Shown here piece by piece: positions 59,038 through 64,000 of a DNA stretch of 64,000 bases. The notes beneath the pieces are model-generated. The model had not been told where the DNA came from, ran no database searches, and saw only the letters and a program-made list of their open reading frames with translations. Numbering within the stretch: position 1 is the stretch's first letter; every line of letters starts with the position of its first letter. Where the stretch lies: NCBI GenBank assembly GCA_015067545.1, contig SVMG01000002.1:248001-312000 (forward strand), read 5' to 3'. The stretch is from Oscillospiraceae bacterium. Lineage in GTDB: Bacteria; Bacillota; Clostridia; Oscillospirales; Oscillospiraceae. A program made the translations under genes and the position numbers.

Positions 59038-60193
59038 TTGCAACACCCCCCTTCACTTGTTCCAGAGCATTGACAAGAAAATCGCCACTGTTCTTGTAAG
59101 AGTGAGAGTAGTGCAAAGTCTGAAGAAACTTACTATGACCAACTTGTGTGGAAATCGTGGTATAAGGGATGCCGTTATAGACACACATACTGATGTAACT
59201 GTGTCGCAGGCAGTGCACACAAATATCTTCGACTCCTGCCTTTGCTGCACCTTCGTGTAGGTGTTTCAATAGGGTTGATTTGCTTGTTTCGAAGATGTGA
59301 GAGTTAGGTTCCAAAGGACCAAGACTTTCTGTGAAATCCTTGAGTTCTTCAATCAAAAACGAAGGTATTTTCACAGTGCGATAACTTTTTTTGTTTTTTA
59401 GTCTTGTGTCAACCTCGTCCTCAACCTTGTGGTATGCTTCTTTGACATAGACGATGCCGTTTTTTAAATCAAGGTCTCTTTTTCTGATACCCAACAACTC
59501 TGCCTCACGAACACCAGTCCAGAAAAGAGTGAGATAAGCATAATATAATAATGGGTTATGCTCTTGGGTTTTGATGAACTTTTCAAAGTCTTCTGGCTCC
59601 CAGATTTCTCGCTCTGGTGCATCTTTCGAACCCATTTTCACCACACCTTGACAGGGGCTAACTTTCAGTTTTCGGATTGTTTTGGCATAATTAAAAATGG
59701 CCACTATTTGGTTGTTGATAGTGTGGAGATAGGTTCTAGAGTATCTTTCATAAGTTATCTTCTTCTCCTTTTTGCCATTTTTATCAACTGTCTTTACCAC
59801 CTTTTTTATGGGTTTAGACATTTCTACTTGCCAGTTAATGATATCAATAGGCTCAATATCAACAACCAATTTCCCTTTGAAGTGGGGTAAGATTTTGCTT
59901 TGGATGATATTGTCCTTTGTTCCCATTGTAGTTTTTCGGGCGGTAATGGCTATATATTGGCGATACTCCTCTATGAGTTCGTCCATCGTCATAGTGTCGA
60001 TGGTCTTCCTCTTTTGCTCTAAACGAGCAATGAGTGCAGGCAGTTCGTCGACAATCCAGTCTTCTGCTTCTCGTTTGAGTTTGAAGCCTCGTTTGCAGGA
60101 GTTTTTGACTTTCCCCGTAACGGGGTCCGTATACCGATACGATACACGGAACTTTTTGCCGTCGTGCGATACATTTGCAATGGGTCTTGCCAT
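59030..60193 (-). CDS. int: Tyrosine recombinase / phage-type integrase
   Basis: The protein has 387 residues from the ATG at 60193, with AAGGAGGTG upstream. There is an N-terminal AP2-like arm-binding region (KKFRVSYRYTDPVTGKVKNS), then a SAM-like domain, then the catalytic domain. The active-site residues are R in FWTGVREAELLG, the beta-hairpin K, HCLRHSYIS with the HxxR, VGHSK and the nucleophile Y in LHYSHSY. It would integrate and excise the island. An excisionase-like gene ends two bases before its start. Confidence 0.95.
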   Translation of the reverse strand: MARPIANVSHDGKKFRVSYRYTDPVTGKVKNSCKRGFKLKREAEDWIVDELPALIARLEQKRKTIDTMTMDELIEEYRQYIAITARKTTMGTKDNIIQSKILPHFKGKLVVDIEPIDIINWQVEMSKPIKKVVKTVDKNGKKEKKITYERYSRTYLHTINNQIVAIFNYAKTIRKLKVSPCQGVVKMGSKDAPEREIWEPEDFEKFIKTQEHNPLLYYAYLTLFWTGVREAELLGIRKRDLDLKNGIVYVKEAYHKVEDEVDTRLKNKKSYRTVKIPSFLIEELKDFTESLGPLEPNSHIFETSKSTLLKHLHEGAAKAGVEDICVHCLRHSYISMCVYNGIPYTTISTQVGHSKFLQTLHYSHSYKNSGDFLVNALEQVKGGVANV

Positions 60194-60194
60194 A

Positions 60195-60419
60195 TTAGAC
60201 ACCTCCTTCCGCTACCGCAGGGTAACCACAAACCTTCTGCATAAAGTAAGCACGGTTAGTTCTTCCCGCAAGAGTGATGTAACCCATCGCAGCAAGTTCC
60301 TTGTTGAGTTTATGCATAACCTTGTAGGCGGTGGGTTCAGAGATGTCGAGGAGTTGACAGATTTCGCCAACTCGGATGTACACACTGCTCTGATTGGCAG
60401 TATTAACGGTATTTGTCAT
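60195..60419 (-). CDS. xis: Excisionase-like small DNA-binding protein
   Basis: The protein has 74 residues from the ATG at 60419, with AGGAGGT upstream. SSVYIRVGEICQLLDISEPTAYKVMHKLNKEL is a helix-turn-helix typical of the Xis/MerR group of directionality factors. AMGYITLAGRTNRAYF resembles the wing. The gene ends two bases before int, which is the standard xis-int order, so it probably steers excision. Regulation by DNA binding alone cannot be excluded. Confidence 0.78.
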   Translation of the reverse strand: MTNTVNTANQSSVYIRVGEICQLLDISEPTAYKVMHKLNKELAAMGYITLAGRTNRAYFMQKVCGYPAVAEGGV

Positions 60420-60518
60420 TCTAATGACCTCCTAATATGTGTTTTACACCTCGGTGGGTGACATATCATCCAGATATGTAAGCGGTTGGACGACCACATA
60501 TAGGAGTTGTTGAAGACC

Positions 60519-60553
60519 TTGCTTGTAGTCACTGTATAGCAACTACAAGCAGG
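60519..60553. terminator. Hairpin between xis and the next gene
   Basis: CTTGCTTGTAGT and ACTACAAGCAGG form an imperfect stem about 100 bases upstream of xis. The T run is weak, so it may be a regulatory hairpin rather than a terminator. Confidence 0.45.
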
Positions 60554-60565
60554 TGCAATCAACTA

Positions 60566-60838
60566 TTATTTCAATAAAGCAGACACTTCTTTGTGAAGAC
60601 GGTCTGCGAAATCACTTGGGTAATGGTAACCATTGATGATTTCATCCATCTGCTCGATGGTAATAGAGGCATCCTTGCGGAAGCAAACGATGTCAACAAT
60701 GAATGCTGCATAGTTAGCATACTTATCACCGTTTGTCGCATTTTCTTTGATATCTTCAAAATAGGCATCAAGTTTACGACGGCGAACGGGTGCATAGGAT
60801 GGGTAAAACCACAACACATTAAGGAACTTGTTTCGCAT
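60566..60838 (-). CDS. Island protein of unknown function, 90 residues
   Basis: I choose the ATG at 60838, eight bases after AAGGAGG; an ATG six bases earlier is too close. The protein is MRNKFLNVLWFYPSYAPVRRRKLDAYFEDIKEN and then a helical acidic stretch (ITIEQMDEIINGYHYPSDFADRLHKEVSALLK). The start lies inside the end of the previous gene (20-base overlap), so the two are coupled. I recognise no domain. Confidence 0.72.
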   Translation of the reverse strand: MRNKFLNVLWFYPSYAPVRRRKLDAYFEDIKENATNGDKYANYAAFIVDIVCFRKDASITIEQMDEIINGYHYPSDFADRLHKEVSALLK

Positions 60839-61520
60839 CTTCATCACCTCCTTGGAGAAGTTTGTTGATTTTAGATTTGAGGATGTTCCTTTTGGTATAC
60901 AAATCTGATAGTTTACTTTCGAACTCCGAAATCTGCCCATTAAGTGTCCGTTCTAACTCACGGTCACATTCCTCTGTGGAATTACCAAGTTCGATTGTCA
61001 ACTTCGAGCGATGTCTTTGCAGGGCATCCCTTTGAGCACGGATGTCATCCTCAATCTTTTTGAGTTCTTTTCGCTCCTTGTTCACCTTGTCCTTATCAAC
61101 CTTGCCTTGCTTAATAGGATTGATAATTTTGCTGTACCAAGATTCTCTTGATGCTTCCAATGTGTCTGCGACAGATGGTATGCAGTATCGTTGTTCAACT
61201 GTGTTCGTATACTCGTTTATGATATCTCGTCTCACCACGATACCTACTTCAATCAAGTCATCAAGCAAAATCTTGATTTCTGCATCCCCCTTGGAGAACT
61301 GTTGAAGGAATGCTTTGGTTTCAGCGATTGCCTCTCTATACGAAAGTGTGAAATCATCTTCCGTATGATTTGCCATTCTATCTTGAATAGCGATGTACAT
61401 TGCGAGATACTGAAGCCCTTTCTCTCGGATAATCGTCTGCAAATCAGTATTATCGTTAATGAAGCCGAACGGCAACTGTGTGAACTCTGGTCTGTATCTC
61501 TTACCTGGTATCAGGTCCAT
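60819..61520 (-). CDS. Possible replication-initiator-like protein of the island
   Basis: The protein has 233 residues from the ATG at 61520, with AAAGGAG upstream. The first 100 residues (PGKRYRPEFTQLPFGFINDNTDLQTIIREKGLQYLAMYIAIQDRM) recall the N-terminal winged helix of DnaD-like replisome organisers. The match is weak. The rest is a long helical, charged coiled coil (KQGKVDKDKVNKERKELKKIEDDIRAQRDAL, then a second one). It is the first gene of the leftward unit, with a promoter at 61586-61614. Confidence 0.55.
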   Translation of the reverse strand: MDLIPGKRYRPEFTQLPFGFINDNTDLQTIIREKGLQYLAMYIAIQDRMANHTEDDFTLSYREAIAETKAFLQQFSKGDAEIKILLDDLIEVGIVVRRDIINEYTNTVEQRYCIPSVADTLEASRESWYSKIINPIKQGKVDKDKVNKERKELKKIEDDIRAQRDALQRHRSKLTIELGNSTEECDRELERTLNGQISEFESKLSDLYTKRNILKSKINKLLQGGDEDAKQVP

Positions 61521-61556
61521 TAAATCAACTCCTTTATTATGTTTATGGGATGTGTC

Positions 61557-61574
61557 GATACTCTTAAAAGTATC
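61557..61574 (-). promoter_or_regulatory. Palindrome over the leftward start site
   Basis: GATACTCTTAAAAGTATC has six-base inverted arms. It lies 12-30 bases downstream of the leftward -10 box, where a repressor would block transcription. A related ACTTAAAAGTCAAGTACT stretch occupies the leftward -35 region. Confidence 0.5.
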
Positions 61575-61585
61575 ATCACATCTGC

Positions 61586-61614
61586 ATTGTAGCACAAAGA
61601 AACTTAAAAGTCAA
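61586..61614 (-). promoter_or_regulatory. Leftward promoter of the island
   Basis: On the minus strand, TTGACT (61614-61609) and TACAAT (61591-61586) are 17 bases apart. Confidence 0.75.
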
Positions 61615-61632
61615 GTACTTTATGCAGATATA

Positions 61633-61661
61633 TTGACAATTTTATAAAAATGTGCTAAAAT
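61633..61661 (+). promoter_or_regulatory. Rightward promoter of the island
   Basis: TTGACA (61633-61638) and TAAAAT (61656-61661) are 17 bases apart, back to back with the leftward promoter. Confidence 0.8.
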
Positions 61662-61692
61662 AGACACAGATTCATAAAAGGAGGGCATCAAA

Positions 61693-62604
61693 ATGAAATA
61701 TGTGTATGCCTGCATTACTTATAAGTGCCATATAGATATGGATGAAGCAAAAAAGACAAAGAAGTATCAGAAAGCTGCCGAGGTTGCAAATGCACTTGGC
61801 ATCGAAAACATAGTTGTTGATATCTGCACTTCCCGCAACAGACACAAGCATAACTTGGAGCAAATTTTGCAGACCGAGGGCAATGTCGTCGTTGTTTCCG
61901 ATATTTCTGCTCTGGGACAAAAGAACGAAGTTGCTGATGTTTACCGTCGCATCATCCAGACAGGAAATGATATACTTATTACTTATTTCGGTAAAGGCGG
62001 AGTTCTTGAAGAGAATGAACTTTCTTCTGCAACTCTTTCTTTCACAAAGAAGCAGACCCTGTCATTAGAACAGGTGATAGCACGATTAGACGGACAATCG
62101 AACTTTGAGTTTTTGAGCAATAGCAGAAAGACCGTTGACCCTCGTATTGCCGCTGCTTATTGGCAGATTGAGAAAGGTGAAAAGAATCAAGTTGAGGCAA
62201 TTGAGGAGATTGGCACAAGCAAAAGCACCTTTATCCGCAGAGTGGAAGAATATATCGGGTCCGAAGATTGGGTAGCAGGTTATCTTAAAGCACTTGAAGA
62301 CGATAACTTTTTGAATACCCCGAACAAACTCGGCGGCATTTCCGATGATGCTAAAAAGTTATATGAGTATATGAAGGCAAACCCCGAAGATTTTGACAAC
62401 TATCCGTTAGAGGTCGCTGTCTCGTTCGCTGGTATAGATTTAGACACTTGGGACAGAATATCAGAACTCTCAATCAAGGAAGACGATGCATCCAAAGAGG
62501 AAGCAGACCGTTTGAGTACCCGTTACTATGTCAATGCACATCATCTGTATCGCCAGACGATTAAGTACGATAAGTATTTGAAGCAGTTAAAGTATCGCCA
62601 GTAA
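61693..62604 (+). CDS. Serine-recombinase-like protein lacking the catalytic serine
   Basis: The protein has 303 residues, with AAAGGAGG before the ATG. The first 110 residues follow a resolvase fold: YACITYKCHIDMDEAK, IENIVVDICTSRNRHKHNLEQIL and NVVVVSDISALGQKNEVADVYRRIIQTGNDI, the counterpart of the LDRLGR segment. The usual nucleophile Ser near residue 9-10 is absent. A helix-turn-helix lies near 155-190 (RIAAAYWQIEKGEKNQVEAIEEIGTSKSTFIRRV). It may be a regulator or a dead resolvase. Confidence 0.65.
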   Translation: MKYVYACITYKCHIDMDEAKKTKKYQKAAEVANALGIENIVVDICTSRNRHKHNLEQILQTEGNVVVVSDISALGQKNEVADVYRRIIQTGNDILITYFGKGGVLEENELSSATLSFTKKQTLSLEQVIARLDGQSNFEFLSNSRKTVDPRIAAAYWQIEKGEKNQVEAIEEIGTSKSTFIRRVEEYIGSEDWVAGYLKALEDDNFLNTPNKLGGISDDAKKLYEYMKANPEDFDNYPLEVAVSFAGIDLDTWDRISELSIKEDDASKEEADRLSTRYYVNAHHLYRQTIKYDKYLKQLKYRQ

Positions 62605-62640
62605 GATTTCTGGAAAATAAAATCGCCATGTAATACCTTA

Positions 62641-62662
62641 TGGGTGTAGTTATTTATACCCA
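62641..62662 (+). promoter_or_regulatory. Hairpin next to the ribosome site of the 94-residue gene
   Basis: TGGGTGTA, GTTATT and TATACCCA form a stem with one weak pair, one base before AAGGAGG. It could be an operator or influence translation. Confidence 0.45.
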
Positions 62663-62674
62663 AGGAGGAATTAT

Positions 62675-62959
62675 ATGGCGATTATTTTTACCCCAGAATT
62701 CTTTAAGGAACAGTTTCGGAACGGGAAAACAATTCGACAGATTTCGACAGAAAACTATGTTTCGCCGTCGTATGTGTCGCATATTATCAGCGGGTTTGAA
62801 AAGGCAGGTATGCTAACGAAGATGGACCGCTGTGTTGTTCCACCCGCCCTCCTGACCGCCCTTAAAGACAAAACCCTATCGTATTATGAAGCAGAGAAAA
62901 TCACAGGAAAATCATACCGATACCTAAAACGGTATGCGGATATGCTCGACTACCATTAA
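62675..62959 (+). CDS. Small helix-turn-helix protein
   Basis: The protein has 94 residues, with AAGGAGG before the ATG. FKEQFRNGKTIRQISTENYVSPSYVSHIISGFEKAGML reads as a helix-turn-helix with a following helix. The C-terminal half, ALKDKTLSYYEAEKITGKSYRYLKRYADML, could be a second one. It is probably a DNA-binding regulator of the island. The exact family is not recognised. It ends at a strong terminator. Confidence 0.7.
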   Translation: MAIIFTPEFFKEQFRNGKTIRQISTENYVSPSYVSHIISGFEKAGMLTKMDRCVVPPALLTALKDKTLSYYEAEKITGKSYRYLKRYADMLDYH

Positions 62960-62960
62960 A

Positions 62961-62996
62961 GAAAGACACCAACGGTTAATCGTTGGTGTCTTCTTT
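62961..62996. terminator. Terminator between converging island genes
   Basis: AAGACACCAACG, GTTAAT and CGTTGGTGTCTT form a hairpin followed by CTTTT. It overlaps the 3' end of the gene on the minus strand. Confidence 0.88.
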
Positions 62997-63314
62997 TGGT
63001 TTTATGATTATATCAACTCTTATGCGACACTCTTGGTTGCCATCTGTGGCGATTTTATTTACTCGCTCTAAAATATCGAGAATGCGGTCAATCTTGTCTT
63101 CCCGTGTTTGTAGAGTGGCCATATCCTTTTCTATCAGTTGGTCGATATATGCTCTTGTTTTTTTGATTGTTGTCAAATCCATCCGTTCTTCTATGGAATC
63201 GTCATTAATCTGATAGACGTGCCGACCATCAGGACCGAGGATTTGTGTCTTTCGGAACTTATAACCACGGTGTGAGTAAACCATCATATTTCGATATTTA
63301 TATTGAAAGCCCAT
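62976..63314 (-). CDS. Island protein of unknown function, 112 residues
   Basis: I start at the ATG at 63314, with AAAGGATG upstream. The protein begins MGFQYKYRNMMVYSHRGYKFRK and continues ILGPDGRHVYQINDDSIEERMDL, a beta-rich N-terminal part. A long helix follows (IKKTRAYIDQLIEKDMATLQTREDKIDRILDILERVNKIA), and the tail is acidic and Lys-rich. I know no match. It is the only leftward gene in this part of the island. Confidence 0.7.
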   Translation of the reverse strand: MGFQYKYRNMMVYSHRGYKFRKTQILGPDGRHVYQINDDSIEERMDLTTIKKTRAYIDQLIEKDMATLQTREDKIDRILDILERVNKIATDGNQECRIRVDIIIKPKEDTND

Positions 63315-63759
63315 TATAATCATCCTTTCATTTATGTTGATGATTAAACTATCGGATATTTTTCGGTTAATTGCAAGAAATCTTAAAGCATCCCGTATAG
63401 TCAATTTTATAGGCAAAAATATGGTTATTGCAACCCAGATAATGGTAGCGAAAATGGTAGAGGTTTTTGACCATATTAAGACTCATATCCTTTGCGAATT
63501 GTATTTTTTAAAAAATACGATTTCGGCTCGGACGATTTCAAAATCCCTTCCCCCCAGTATCTACTTTTTTAAGATTTATGAAAAGGGGGTGGAAATGGGT
63601 CAAAACGATACCTTTTAGGGTCTTAATCGCACTCAATCAATCTACAAAATTTTTAATCGTTTGCCACGGCGGTAGAAAAATATATCGTTTCGCAATTAAA
63701 AAAGGAGCATTTTTGAGTTAAAATGGGGTGGGAAAAATATGCGAAAGTAGGTGAAAAAA
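63315..63759. other. AT-rich non-coding stretch in the island
   Basis: These 445 bases hold no convincing gene. An open frame at 63334-63618 lacks a ribosome site and has no sensible composition. There are runs of A and T, one CCTTCCCCCC/GGGGGTGG pairing near 63546-63594, and an AAAAAGGAGC site near 63700 that is followed only by TTTTTGAGTTAA. It may carry a regulatory region or transfer origin, but nothing specific is seen. Confidence 0.5.
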
Positions 63760-64000
63760 TGAACTATAACAAGACCCTTTTCGATGAGTTGATTCAGACC
63801 ATTGTTCCGAACCTAAATGGGTGTGTCTGCCCGCCCTCCCTTCAAGACCCAGAAAAACAGTTTTATGCAAAAGAGTACACCGATAATCTCCTTGTAAGTC
63901 TCTTGCATAGCAACCGAGACGACTATAAGACACCTCAAAGAGCACTTGAAATTGCATTCTCTGCTGGGTTCTTCTGTCAGATGTTAGATACACTCTCCGA
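63760..64000 (+). CDS. Unknown island protein, N-terminal part (runs off the window)
   Basis: An ATG at 63760 opens a frame of 80 codons that reaches the window end. The ribosome site is weak (GTAGGTG, about six bases upstream). The sequence reads MNYNKTLFDELIQTIV, then PPSLQDPEKQFYAKEYTDNLLVSLLHSNRDD, a helical soluble start. The opposite strand is also open, but this frame has better composition. No family is recognised. Confidence 0.55.

Noticed and set aside
63334-63618. A 94-codon frame on the plus strand of the island
   Set aside because: It lacks a ribosome site, overlaps the 5' region of the gene on the other strand, and is low in complexity at the start.

Overview
The window looks like chromosome from an anaerobic, spore-forming Clostridia member, probably a gut Oscillospirales-type organism. 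The support is gene content: an intact-looking sigma-K gene, both dipicolinate synthase subunits, anaerobic class III ribonucleotide reductase, ethanolamine microcompartment genes, DUF4364 and DUF1576 proteins, a preQ1-I riboswitch before queT, and a GC-rich chromosome full of short palindromic intergenic repeats. Species cannot be named from the sequence alone.

Layout. 1-3005: start of mreC, maf and a U32 peptidase on the minus strand. 3314-14404: a compact ethanolamine-utilisation (eut) locus on the plus strand in the order G-A, D-hyp-N-H, B-C-L, E, M-T. It encodes the lyase (EutBC), its reactivase (EutA), a cobalamin adenosyltransferase (EutT), a permease (EutH), aldehyde and alcohol dehydrogenases (EutE, EutG), a PduL-type phosphotransacylase (EutD) and three shell proteins (EutL, EutM, EutN). 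No EutVW regulator, EutS, EutP, EutQ or EutJ is present here. 14420-20716: a serine hydrolase, three tRNAs, twin HAD phosphatases, rluD, lspA, tatD and a phosphopantetheinyl transferase. 20931-26353: groESL with a perfect CIRCE element, minD, mgsA, hisS and an unknown gene. 26384-31316: a DUF1576 membrane protein, the one-carbon genes folD and fchA, a HAD gene and a PH/SHOCT gene. 31400-39486: a heterodimeric ABC exporter, an Atg22-like MFS protein, and a self-regulated GntR/ABC operon. 39518-45858: a nucleotidyltransferase, xpaC-telA, tRNA-Leu, a four-helix-bundle cassette and RNase Y. 46093-57713: Nudix, dpaAB, DUF4364, mgtC with a 27-residue membrane peptide, galM, nrdD, sigK, riboswitch-controlled queT, two acyltransferase-like genes, and a GMP synthase gene encoding only the ATPase part.

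From about 57.7 kb to the end the DNA becomes AT-rich and carries an integrative element next to the 3' end of guaA. It has a tyrosine integrase, an excisionase-like gene, a MobC/RHH-like gene, a possible replication-initiator-like gene, divergent promoters, a serine-recombinase-like protein without the catalytic serine, and several unknown genes. The element runs off the right edge.

At least five families of small palindromic repeats fill the intergenic spaces. They mark every block boundary in the rearranged eut locus, and one forms a MITE-like insertion with terminal inverted repeats and a 10-bp target duplication inside a terminator. Two tRNA genes are followed by a separate roughly 100-bp hairpin element fused to a copy of the tRNA 3' tail. 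These structures, the guaA island and the mgtC-linked micropeptide are the parts most worth following up.
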